DNA of 64,000 nucleotides, taken from contig OY804579.1 of assembly GCA_963680875.1 (NCBI GenBank), forward strand, positions 12,477,506 through 12,541,505, in the 5' to 3' direction. The notes under the pieces were generated by a model. It ran no database searches. It was not told where the DNA came from and was given only the letters and a program-made list of their open reading frames with translations. This stretch comes from Bathymodiolus brooksi. Lineage: Eukaryota; Mollusca; Bivalvia; Mytilida; Modiolidae. Positions 1 to 10,390 of the stretch are shown in pieces. Every line of letters starts with the position of its first letter. Positions within the stretch are counted from its first letter, which is position 1. The position numbers and the translations under genes are program-made.

Positions 1-1700
1 AATATCGCGAGATTACGGGTCATTGACGACAGAAACATGATGAGAAAAATGTGCAAAACGAACCAAATGAAACTTGACGACGGAAAGAAAGAACGTCTCT
101 TTTGTAGTGTGTTAAATTTACCTTGAAAAGGGTATTAAATTAAGCTCAAATTTGACATGAGTCACTTGTAATGTTAGCTTTGGATAAATTTAAATTAGGA
201 TTAGTTATGATATCGTCCAAGTATTTGCAATTATTGTTGAGTAATCTAATCAGTGAGTGCTTATAGCAGTATAAAACAAATCAGCAATGAGAGCAGCACT
301 TTTCGTTCCCATTGGAATTCCAATAAGTCGGAGAAACATCATACTGCCAAAACGAACAAAAATGTCTGTAACAAACAATTGATAGCATAAATCATGTCCT
401 CGCAAGTTCAATTGCGGTATTTATCTCTTTTATCACCAGTAATAATGATTCAGCACGTGTGATCGCGTATTTAATTAAATATGGAAACTTGTCCTTGATA
501 GCGAGCATCGCAAGATGCGAGCTAAACAGCAACATGTGTGTAAGGAGATGAATCAATATACTAACAATACCAACCGGAAGTGGTTTTTAAGTTTCAGCAT
601 AGAATGGACAATCGGAGCGAATGACAGGAAATAGCCTATTAATTAGAATAAAAAATAACAATCCAGTTTAAAAATAACAAACAAAAATAAAGAATCCGTA
701 CAGCTTCTTTACATGAAACGATTAATTTATTTAACCAATTGACAATGGCTAGACCTTCTTCTTTCTTCCCTTAAAAAGCTGTCGTCACACGATTTTTATA
801 GTTTACGTCACACAAGTATTACGTCACGCCATTCATTCATGATCGCTGTCACTGTCAGAGTAAACAATCATTGCCCTGCGTTTCTCAAGTTGGTGGCGAT
901 ATACAGTTGGTTGCCGAATAATTGTTTATGTATTGAACGGTGCATGCAGTTCCCAGCACATGCAGCAATGTGAAAAGAATGTCTTAATATTTTAAATTAA
1001 TATGAGGCAGATGCAACCTGAAACGCTCCCGAAGAACAGTAATTTTTCTTCCTGTTTACAAAATATCAAGCTTAAAAATAACACCACCTAAAACTCCAAA
1101 CTCCGGACAGTTTTCGTATCAGCTACTGAACATTGTTTCATTTTTATTTCGATTAGAGTTCCGGTTTAGGTCACGTGATTTTTCTTTTAATTTATTTCCG
1201 GTTTGGCAGCCATATTGTTGAAGATTTTGAAGTGCCATAGTAGTACATATTCATACTTCTACCATTAACGCTCCCGAACTTCGGGAGCGTAATATGAAAC
1301 AGGCACTGCCTGGAAAGCTCGCAAAGCTAATCACTAATTAGATATCCTTGGTCTTGGATGAGCAAACATATGCAAAACTTTATGCTTATGTACATATAAT
1401 TATTTACCAACTTTGCCTGAAAATAGAAATTTGGTTTACAAGTGACCACCAGTAGACATAATAGAGTATGTAAATGTTGCACATAGCATAGGGTCTGAGA
1501 CACTCTTCAAAATCACAGGTACTTGTGGACAGGACGCTATGGTGCCTCTGATTTCCCATCCCTCCTTTTTTTTAACATCAATTTGTGTTCATGTACACAA
1601 CATTTTGCAACTTTCTATGTATCTCTGTATGTCATATATACAAAAAAAAACATTCAAACAGCAGTTTCTATCCATACTGGGTTTCTGACATATGCATAAG
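1..1700. other. No gene recognised; one perfect hairpin
   Basis: I see no convincing coding exon on either strand. At 1268-1290 there is a perfect hairpin with 11-bp arms (ACGCTCCCGAA and its complement) around a single C. It resembles other short GC-rich hairpins in the window (10265-10286, 13818, 15463), which probably mark ends of hairpin-type mobile elements. TTACGTCA-like sites occur near 805-830. Confidence 0.5.
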
Positions 1701-1702
1701 GT

Positions 1703-1893
1703 TTTGAAAGTGTTTTTCTTTGAGACATTTTGGGCAATTGTGTATTTTATCAATACCTGATGCAATTAAGCGAATATAAATATAAGCTTGAGTTTGCTCT
1801 AGGAAAAATCCAGAGCAGACGATCAGGTTGCGCAATCGTGTTATTTTTAGCGACTCGTTACTTTCCGTGTAGGATTCGATAATTATCGGTTAC
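1703..1893 (-). repeat. Direct-repeat copy A of a promoter-like segment
   Basis: This roughly 190-bp stretch matches 9695-9886 with few substitutions and a 7-bp indel. On the minus strand both copies run from a CpG-containing stretch through an A/T-rich box to an ATG, followed by the same codons (MSQRKTLSK). In this copy the match stops right after those codons. It could be a duplicated promoter plus first exon, or the end of a mobile element; the sequence does not decide. Confidence 0.6.
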
Positions 1894-1899
1894 CAATTT

Positions 1900-3780
1900 C
1901 ACGTTACCGCCGCCATTATGGTTCAAAGGTCAATCGGAGTAAAAAAAACATAAACAAGACGTCATTGCATTTGTAAACACGGTGACGCAGTTTATTCATC
2001 GTGGCAGTTATGCACATATCGTCACGGTTGTAAGGAAGTTTACGTGAATTTGTTGGTTAGAAAAATAATTTATGACTACATGTATCACGTAGATCTTGAA
2101 AATAATGAGAGATTGTGTGAATATTCAGCTATACTATAGTAGAATACATGTAGTTGTTCCAACTTCCAAGGATATTGTGACACAACCTCGCAAATAGTAC
2201 TGTTTACAAAACATCCTAGACCTCCAAGAATAAATAAAATATATCATCCTAGCGGGTACTTATCGATTAACTTGAAGAAAATTAATCTAAATCTTGTATA
2301 TTTTGTTGTCCGACTATCCTATAAAAGGGGGGGTCCTTATAAAAAAGGGAAATCAAAAGAAGTCTTTTTCCCCCTAAGCGACTGGCAGGTATTCGTACAA
2401 AAACCAGCTTTGTAATGTTAATGCTTTAAAGTTGGCATTTTGTTAGACTTCTGCATGGTTTTATAGTTTATCATATTTATATCACATTAAACATGCAATT
2501 TGTAAATTATCATATTATGGAGCATCAAATAAAACTTTTTTAAAGGCCCAACTTAAAACTGGTGTGCCCCTTTTGTTAGAGAATGTATAAAGTATGTGTG
2601 TGTAAGACACTTTAGATGTACTAACTTAAAAATGACTTAGTTCAACTATATATCATTTTGTGATTTTTTAGAAGTCAAAATCCTGTAAGAATGCACACCT
2701 TTAGTATTTGTGCATTAAACACACTACAAAATATTACAAAAACTCTAGCTCAAAATTATAGGGAGGGACAGACAGGGGTTAAATAGTATGCCCTGATACA
2801 GGGCTATACATTAACAGTCATGTTCCATTCTTACATGTATGTCAAGCACATTATTATGGTGTGGTTTCTGTTTGTGAGGCACTCCATCCTTTCTTGTTTA
2901 TGCCAATGTCAGGAGACCAATAATAACATATAAGGATTAGTATCGAAAAAGTGCTATATTCAGGAACAAGTCAGTCTTGGTTGGGCAAAATATGTACATG
3001 CACATGTACTTTGTAAATGATTCAACTCGATAACTTTTGTAAATTATAGAGCACAAATATTCATTAACAAGAAAATATTTATTGCAAAAACAAAACATTA
3101 TTAAAAGGTCAGCTACATGTATAATAACAATGTTGTAAAATAACAAAACTATGAACTGGAACATTGAAGAATGGGTAATAAAACACATTCCCCTCATCCT
3201 GATTAAGTCTTAAGTTAATGATTGAATGAAAATTATATTGCTTTTAACATCAAAAAGTTAATATTGGGGGACACTATGCAATTTTCTCTATCCTTTAGTT
3301 ATTGAATTGAGAGGTTAAAAAATCTGACAAAAGTTCCACCCCCCCCCTCCCAAAAAAAACCCATACATGTAATAAGGTTCAAAACTCCTTTAATTTCAAA
3401 ATATTTGTCTAAGACTTTCTCAGGTAAATGAACAAAGCCCAAAATATTCAATAATGTTACATGAAAAACAACACTCGTGACATATGGGGGATAAAAACAT
3501 TCTATTCATAGAATTTTTAAACAAGAAACATAAACTATAACATGTGATGTGTAAACTATTTAAGCATGAGCAACAGGAAACATTTAGATACAAAAAATGA
3601 AAAGACCAACACCCTTAGTTAGATTTTTAGAGTGCTACAAAATGTAGTTCATTGAAACAACAGTCTGTGGATAGATACCTGTATGTCGTTCCACTCTGAA
3701 ACATTATTCTGACTCGACCAGTTTTTGTTTTTACTCCTTAATGCTGCATTGTTACCAATATTATAATCTTTGGTTTGACT
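1900..3780. other. No gene recognised
   Basis: AT-rich sequence with homopolymer runs. The longest open frame (2937-3197, minus) has biased hydrophobic composition, no domain and no splice context, so I do not call it. Confidence 0.5.
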
Positions 3781-3846
3781 AGACAGGGGCTAGAACTCAT
3801 GGATCTACCACATTCTAGGTGAGCATGCTAACTATTACACAACATT
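3781..3846 (-). repeat. tRNA-derived SINE head, decayed
   Basis: The reverse complement reads GTGTAATAGTTAGCATGCTC, then GTGGTAGATC and a degenerate B box (GAGTTCTAGCC). It aligns with the copies at 30746 and 39649, which keep better A- and B-box sequences. Three dispersed copies on both strands argue for a SINE and not a functional tRNA gene. Confidence 0.65.
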
Positions 3847-4388
3847 TTTGCGGTCGCATTGAAAAAGGAGTAGTTCTTCAAAACTTTCAGTAAGCTAGGG
3901 ACTTGTGTCCAAGTTAGTTAATGCAGTCAACATGATCAAGCATATATTAAAATAAACCCATAGATTAGCTTCCCATCAGATTTGAACTGACATCTTTTCA
4001 ACATTATTGAAACGTACTACCTTGTACTATAGAAGCTACAATGTATATACATATATTGTAATTGTTAGTAGTTGTACATGTATGCAGATCATTAGCTTCC
4101 AGAGAGATTTGAACTGACATCTCTCAAACATTATTGAAATGTACTGATTCATTGACACCATAGTAACTACAACATTTTGTCATGAATTTGTTAGGAACAT
4201 TTCAGCCAAGATTAGTTGCAATCCCTTCTGTTATTATCTAATGGTCCTGAATTGGCACTGCATAGACACGATATAGAGAATAAAAAAAACATGCATAAAT
4301 TTCATACCCTGTAGTGCAAGAACAATAAGCCCCCTCTCTATCAAACCATCATCTTCTTTGGTGCAATATCTATACATTGTGGTGGTTG

Positions 4389-4531
4389 TCATCCAGTGTC
4401 TGTGATGGTGAACACTTTGTTCTTAAAATACATAAGTTGTTGTTGTTCGACTTCGTCTTTAGGAAATATGCCTCCTGCAACCACCCACTTAAAAATATTC
4501 AGACCATGGGCTAACAAGAACTGTTTTATGT
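4389..4531 (-). CDS. Probable terminal exon, product unknown
   Basis: On the minus strand a near-ideal splice acceptor, a long pyrimidine run ending in TTTTACAG at 4532, is followed by 46 codons and a TGA stop at 4389-4391. The exon starts with two bases completing an upstream codon. The peptide begins IKQFLLAHGLNIFKWVVAGG, then IFPKDEVEQQQLMYFKN, and ends TITDTG. Composition is mixed and protein-like, unlike the low-complexity frames nearby. I do not recognise the family. Upstream exons would lie to the right; the first-exon candidate at 9628-9719 is on the same strand but nothing links them. No close AATAAA signal was seen downstream. Confidence 0.45.
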
Positions 4532-4818
4532 CTGTAAAAAAAAATTGGTGTCCAAAATTGAATACCATCAATCATGTTCATTCAAGACTACCAGAATACA
4601 TTTGAAGCCCAATGAAGGGAGTCTGAAATTCCAGTCACTCAAAATTTTGTCGTAGCACCTCTTGTTATCTTGTAAAACATAATCTTGTGATGGCACCAAA
4701 GGCAAGTTTAACTTACCTGCCGACAACACAAGCCTGAAGGCCGTTGGCGTCGTTTCGCCCCGTGAGTCGTTATTCCCCTATTCCCGTTCGCCCCGGGTCG
4801 TTTTTCCCTCATTGATTA

Positions 4819-4976
4819 ATAGTGCTTTAAAAAATGAAATATGGAAAATACCATTGTAATAGTGCTTTAAAAAATGAAATATGGAAAATACCATTGTAAT
4901 AGTGCTTTAAAAAATGAAATATGGAAAATACCATTGTAATAGTGCTTTAAAAAATGAAATATGGAAAATACCATTG
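4819..4976. repeat. Tandem repeat, 40 bp x 4
   Basis: Four nearly identical 40-bp units, each containing AGTGCTTTAAAAAATGAAAT and ending ATACCATTG. The copies differ at almost no position, so the expansion is young or homogenised. Confidence 0.95.
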
Positions 4977-5209
4977 CAAATATTCGTATTTTGGATGTTG
5001 TAAGGCTTGTTCATGGGTACTTTATTTTTGTCTTCCTCATAATTAACATGCTTTCTTGACGTGTTTAATATTATGTATAGCTTCACTTTCATTGTTTGAC
5101 AATTCAGGCTGTCCAAATTCTGGTGGCTTCATTTTACAATATTGGCAATAGGAAAACTAACATAATACATACTAAGCTAAGACATACAATGTAGATGTAG
5201 TGGCCTTAA

Positions 5210-5740
5210 TGCAGAGTAAATTTGAAGAATGATCCACGTTGTGTATGTGGTCATTTATTTGAGGATTCTATTCATTTTTTTCTTGATTGTCCACTTTATC
5301 AACACGATAGAACTTCTCTGTTTAACTATTTTAATAACATTGTTCCCATCTCTATAGAATATATACTCTTTGGATGTAATGAAATTAGTGAAGAATTGAA
5401 TACTTTATTGTTCAAATCAGTGCACAAATTTATTCGACAAACTTGTAGATTTAATAATTAATTATCCCCAACCCTGATATTATCTCAACACAATTTATTA
5501 GTTTTACCACCCCCCTCCATTTTTTCTGTTAAATATTAAAACAATATTTAATATGTATGCTTAATTTGACATGATTTTGCTTACTGCAGTAATTTACTAA
5601 TTATTGATATAGCCTGTGGCTGTACATTTGCTGTCATTTGATTTGTTTTGTTTATGCTATTACTGTATTTGTATGGAGAGGGACTAGTAATAAATCCAAT
5701 TGTATATATTATATATATTGACAATAAAATCATTATAAAG
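5210..5740 (+). pseudogene. 5'-truncated LINE: C-terminal end of reverse transcriptase ORF plus 3' UTR
   Basis: The 79-residue frame at 5222-5461 carries a cysteine/histidine cluster CVCGHLFEDSIHFFLDC (residues 7-23, CxC then HX4C). That is typical of the extreme C terminus of mollusc non-LTR retrotransposon ORF2 proteins. No reverse transcriptase catalytic motif remains, because the copy is truncated upstream. About 280 bp of A/T-rich 3' UTR follow, with AATAAA-like signals near 5690 and 5725. Truncation at the 5' end is the usual outcome of target-primed reverse transcription. Clade assignment is not possible from this fragment. Confidence 0.7.
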
Positions 5741-6285
5741 TAAATTGTTTGACACCTGCTTAAATTTGTAAAATGTCTTTGAACAATACGATACAGTAAT
5801 AAATTTATATGTATCCTATGTATTGTTTGTTCTGCATGGCTTCAAATTAGTTGTTATTATTTTTTTTTGTATACAACTAATAAATGAATAATTACCAAAA
5901 AATTGTCGAAAAAGACTTCATCTATTATTATATAATAGCGATTACATACATGCCAACTCTACCGATTTATGCGGTAGTCTACCGATTTTTTAAGTCTTCT
6001 ACCGCCTACCGATTTTAGATGTTTTCCTACCGATTTAAAAAAAAAAATGTAAATTTTTTTTTATCGTGAATTGTTCACATGTTGATTATTCTTGTAGATT
6101 TCTAAGACGTATAAATGTGTACAAATCCAAATTATTTAGGCCCTTTCCGTAATCGTTTCCCTCTTAAATTTGTACCAGAAACTTCCATTGGTCAATTCTT
6201 TATCATTAAACCAATCAGAAACTGTATTTAAAATAAAGTTTTGAAGCACTACATTTTGAACTTATGACTCCTAAACATATATATA

Positions 6286-9051
6286 CAGTAAAACTTCGCT
6301 CGCTCGAACTCGAAGGTACTGTCAAAATATGTTCGAGCTATCGGAAGTTCGAGCCACCGAGGTCCCGTAATATTAGACAGAAAAAAATCTTGTTCTGACC
6401 CCGGACAGTTTCATTACCTATATATGATAACTGATGCACAGTAAAACTGGCCTTTCTCGTAAAAAATATTTAATCATTTATTAAAGTTCAAGTTCAAGTT
6501 CTTTATTCACTCGGACACATATATATACAAGTGTAACAAGAGGAATATTATACAAAATATTTTACATAATGACGGATATAACTAACCTAAAATAATACAG
6601 CCTCAGAATATAATTACAAAACATTTTGCAATTTAGATATAAATAAGACAATTTTTTCAGAACCTTAACATTACACAAAGATAACAGGCCTTTCATTTTG
6701 TACATGTTTGCATATCTAGTATAATAAATTGGAATAAATTTACATCTAAGCCTTTGTACATCAGCAGAGGTACATTCAAATAAAAAATGAAATTCAGTAC
6801 CTAAACCAACATTACACAGATGACAAATACGTTCTTCTCTGGGAGTATTCGGCCATCTTCCAGTTTCTATTGGAAGCTTAATGTTATTGCATCTAAGCTT
6901 TGTTATCATGTTTCTCTCATGTGGTAATAATTTTAATAAGTATTTATCTAAATTAAATTCATTTTTAAATATGCCATAAAATTCTCCCCTAGAAGAGTTC
7001 TCAATTTGGTTAAACCAGTTTTGAATATATTGATCAGTCAGATTTTGCTTAACAATAAATTTTAGTTGCACTGAATGAACTGGCCGTTGTTGGTTCCATA
7101 GATAATTAAGCCCAGTTTTCTCAAAAATTGATTTGATAAAATTTAGCCACTTAAATTGAACATTATCAATAATACTCAAATTAAACATAATCTTATATAA
7201 AATACAACTAAGTTTCTTCTTGTTTGAAATAAGTCTATTCCAAAAATTTACAATCCTTAATTTTATACATAATATATCTATAGGTGTTCTACCAAGTTCT
7301 CTGTATGTCATAAAGTTTGGAGTAGTGGTTCTAACACCTAAAATATTTCTACAGAACTGAAGATGAAGTTTTTCTAGTTGCTTAGTGTTCTCATAACCCC
7401 ATATTTCGGAGCCATAAGTAAGTATTGGAAGCATAAGTGTATCAAACAATTTAAATTGTAAATCTATTGGAATCGATATATTTCTCAATTTTCTATACAA
7501 ACAATATAAAGCTTTGCGAGCTTGATCCATCAATTTATCTCTTGCCTTCACAAAAGAGCCGTTATAATTAAATATAACACCTAGATATGAATAAGAGTCT
7601 TCAATTTGTAAATTCTCTCCACATAGCTTAAAAATAGGTTGATTTTTGTATTTTCTTTTACAAAATATTATTACTTTAGTCTTTTGCAAGTTAACCTTCA
7701 ATTTCCAATGATGACAATACTTTTCAAATATAGCCAAAGCAGACTTACACATTTCTAAAAGTTTTCGTCCAAAATTATTTGGTCTGCATTCACACTGAGT
7801 ATATCTTTTTAAGGAAATATTATTATCAAGTAAAACTTGGTAGTCAGCAATATGATATCTAAATAGGCCATCTTCTACATTTACATCCATAACATTCAAA
7901 AAAGTTTCATCTGGTTCTGAAAAAATCTTCAAAAAAAAAGTTTTAGCATTAAAATCTCCAACAAGTGCACATTTCATGTCTTTTTCTATAAAATTTACTA
8001 ATTCATTTTCAATATCTAAAAATGCATTTATTGACGAATATAGAGAGTTTTCAGGTAGGGTGTATACACATCCCAATAAAAGGTAATTATTAAATACTTA
8101 AATTTAAATTAATATTAATAAATTTAATAAGATTTTTTATATACAACAACAATACCTCCAGATTTATGCTTAAATATTTTTCTATTTTTTGCAACATAGC
8201 TAAAACCATCTGGGATATTTAAAATGTCATATTTGTCGTTTTTTGTCTCTATAAAAATACATACTGTATATCATGTGTTGTAATTAACTGTATAAATTTA
8301 AGTAATAAAAGTTTTGACTTGATACCACAAACATTTTATTTCTGAAAAATTAAGTTTCTGTTTTTTAGACCTTGGGGCATTTTCATCAGTCGCTTCTCTT
8401 GCTTGCTTGTCCTATTGATAGTGGTTGTGCGGGTTTCTAGGAGGGGGAAAGCGCATATGAGGTTCTCCGTTTCCAGGTTGAAGCGCATCTTTACAAATTC
8501 ATATGTGAATATTAGCATGTTTTTTTTATCAACTTAGCTGTGAATGTGAAAAAATTGTGAAAAATAAGTGATTTAAGTCTCAAATATATTAGTAAATCTT
8601 CCTTGTTTTTAACAATAAACCAGGAAATGTTTTTTCCGCTTTAATAGTAAAACATATTCGACAATAGGCACTCATAATTGATGATATCTTATTGCAACAC
8701 ACACAAGTCACAAGAGATGACGTGGATTAAATGATTTTAAGTAACATAACCCCGCTATTTTATATTGAAGTGTATTTATCAAGCCAGTAGATTGATTAAT
8801 CATATATATATGTAAATTTGTATGTAAGCACATTCAACGTACATCTGTCAATTAAATTGCGATGTTCGAGTTTGATATGATAAAACTCGTGATTTTATTA
8901 TGATTCTCTATTATTGATGGGACCATTTATTAAGTTCGACTGTTCGAGGTATCAGTGTTCGAGCGAAAGATTTTTTTTAGCTTAAAAATATATGGAAAAT
9001 TGGCGGGACTTTCAAATAAGTTCGAGCCATCCGAGTTCGAGGTTTGACTTG
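6286..9051. mobile_element. Pogo/Tigger-like DNA element, interrupted by a LINE
   Basis: The left terminus CAGTAAAACTTCGCTCGC and the complement of the right terminus, CAAGTCAAACCTCGAACTCG, are similar, and both lie next to TA (6284-6285 and 9052-9053). Subterminal sequence on both sides is rich in GTTCGAGC-type words in inverse orientation. This CAGTMAAACCT end with TA target fits Tigger/pogo MITEs. No transposase coding is visible. A LINE copy (6484-8335) sits inside and accounts for most of the length. Confidence 0.55.
6484..8335 (-). pseudogene. LINE ORF2 with internal deletion fusing endonuclease to RT C-terminal region
   Basis: A 504-codon frame (8076 to 6562) begins in an AP-type endonuclease domain (GDFNA at residues 40-44, NNFGRKLLEMCK at 100-111). 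At about residue 112 it passes directly into the post-catalytic part of a reverse transcriptase: LKVNLQKTKV near 126-135, YLGV at 164, LPILTYGSEIWGYEN at 216-230, and CX2CX8HX4C at 418-435. The RT palm with its catalytic aspartates is missing. Upstream, the N-terminal endonuclease continues in other frames: NVCGIKSKLLLLKF near 8334, then IETKNDKYDILNIPDGF near 8252-8202 and KSGGIVVVYK, then a TAA. So there are at least two frame breaks. The 3' end has AATAAA followed by about three tandem AACTTG units at 6484-6502, a microsatellite tail seen in CR1/L2-like LINEs. Confidence 0.85.
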
Positions 9052-9407
9052 TATATATGTAAAATGCTAATTTCCATTTTTTCATGGTTTTTTCATACTA
9101 TATTTAAAGATTTGACTGAACAGATTTTATATCCAAAATGCAACAGATTGCACCATCTTCTTCCTTATAGTATATCAGAGTACTCAATACTTTTGTGTTT
9201 GCGCATGCGCGGAATAATATAAATATTTACATATTACAAAATGCCAAAGTTTAGGTGAATATTGCGTCCTTTTGAAAAATAATTTTCTGGGGGGGTGCGT
9301 GGCAAACCCTAGACCCTCTACCGCTTTTAGTCTCTCGAGGGTTGGCATGTATGCGATTAAGTGGGGCGAATCGACTCACTTTCTGGGGCGAAACGACCAG
9401 GTATCCT

Positions 9408-9508
9408 TCCTTTTCGTTCTTGTTTTCGTCAGACCCCTCATCGTCAAGATTCTCGACTTTCCAACATCTAAACTCATCAATAGTGTAGATTTTACCACCA
9501 GGATCCAT
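9408..9508 (-). CDS. Possible coding fragment, product unknown
   Basis: The minus strand from ATG at 9508 reads MDPGGKIYTIDEFRCW, then VENLDDEGSDENKNEKEG: acidic and protein-like. It then runs into a dispersed repeat containing TCGTTTCGCCCC (also near 4750-4800). No convincing splice site bounds it. It may be an exon broken by a repeat or part of a mobile element ORF. Confidence 0.2.
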
Positions 9509-9627
9509 GTGTAAATGTAGAATAAAATTATATAGTTGAATAGAACTTCGAAAAGGTTAAAAATGAAGTGGTATCGCCAATGTCAATGAGACGCCATGAA
9601 ATAATCCAAACAGTAAGGCCGCTTAAA

Positions 9628-9719
9628 ACCTGGATTTTATTCCGATTGGACTTTGTCTTTGGACCATTTGTTGTAAATTGGGGGGTCAACGGAACTTTTG
9701 AAAGTGTTTTTCTTTGAGA
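9628..9719 (-). CDS. Possible first exon, product unknown
   Basis: Within direct-repeat copy B, an ATG with CAAA context starts MSQRKTLSKVPLTPQ, continuing FTTNGPKTKSNRNKIQ to a possible but poor donor CCAG|GTTTTA near 9629. The first nine codons are also present in copy A near 1715-1741. Basic, Ser/Thr/Lys-rich residues resemble a disordered N terminus. Family not recognised, and no downstream exon could be linked. Confidence 0.25.
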
Positions 9720-9886
9720 CATTTTGGGCAATTGTGTATTTTATCAATACCTGATGCGAATATAAATATAAGCTTGCGTTTGCTTTAGCAATAATCCAGA
9801 GCAGACGATCGGGTTGCGCAATCGTGTTATTTTTAGCGACTCGTTACTTTCCGTGTAGGATTCGATAATTATCGGTTTCAATTTAC
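9695..9886 (-). repeat. Direct-repeat copy B of the promoter-like segment
   Basis: Matches 1703-1893. In this copy the open frame beyond the shared ATG continues about 20 codons further than in copy A. Same orientation, 8 kb apart. Confidence 0.65.
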
Positions 9887-9959
9887 AGACAAAATTCTTT
9901 AAATATTCATTTCAAACAAATAATTTGTATATTTTCTTCAAAGAAGAAGAACGTTGAAT

Positions 9960-10290
9960 TAAATTTTATGTTTATTTCATAAGGAAACAATATAGGCAAC
10001 AGCGATTCCGGTATTCGATACCTTTCGTACACCGCATCTTTCATAAGTTCTAGAGGGTGTCGCGAAAAGCAGTGACCCGGAATGTCCCGGATGTGTTGAA
10101 GCTTTTTCATAGCCATAGTGGTATGGATAACCCGGATGTGGTGAAACTTTTTCATAGGCATAGCCATAGTGTATGGATGATAAGGATTTCTGTTTTAGTC
10201 AAAGTAAATGGTATTCGTCATTATTCCTTTATTGATTTAATTTTACCATGTTTCAGTCATAAATAGCTCGCTTAACGAAGCGAGCTTAGT
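9960..10290. repeat. Short direct repeats and a hairpin
   Basis: CCCGGATGTG(T/G)TGAA followed by CTTTTTCATAG and a CATAGCCATAG stretch is repeated at about 10085-10130 and 10130-10175. A hairpin at 10265-10286 has arms AGCTCGCTT and AAGCGAGCT around AACG. No coding assignment. Confidence 0.6.
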
Positions 10291-10348
10291 AAGATAAATC
10301 TTGAGTACTTTGCGATTTTCCTGACGGAAATTCCGCAATGTTTACAAA

Positions 10349-10390
10349 GACGTCACTGGGGTTTTCTCGCATTCCTAACCTATGACGTCA
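10349..10390. promoter_or_regulatory. Two CRE-like sites
   Basis: GACGTCAC at 10349-10356 and the full palindrome TGACGTCA at 10383-10390 lie 34 bp apart in an otherwise featureless stretch. Full CRE palindromes are bound by CREB/ATF factors. No associated gene start is visible, so function is speculative. Confidence 0.25.

Larger units (their letters stand above)
5945..9353. mobile_element. Outer DNA transposon, 13-bp TIRs, 6-bp target duplication CGATTA
   Basis: The left end CATACATGCCAAC (5945-5957) is matched perfectly in inverse orientation by GTTGGCATGTATG (9341-9353). CGATTA flanks both sides (5939-5944 and 9354-9359). Only about 340 bp on the left and 300 bp on the right belong to this element. 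The middle is a pogo-like element (6286-9051) containing a LINE (6484-8335). The left interior has repeated CTACCGATTT motifs. No transposase was found. Superfamily unknown. Confidence 0.75.

Noticed and set aside
8336..8518. 60-codon minus frame as an ORF1 fragment of the LINE
   Set aside because: No RNA-binding motif or homology I recognise. It ends exactly where the endonuclease start appears in another frame, but the link is unsupported.
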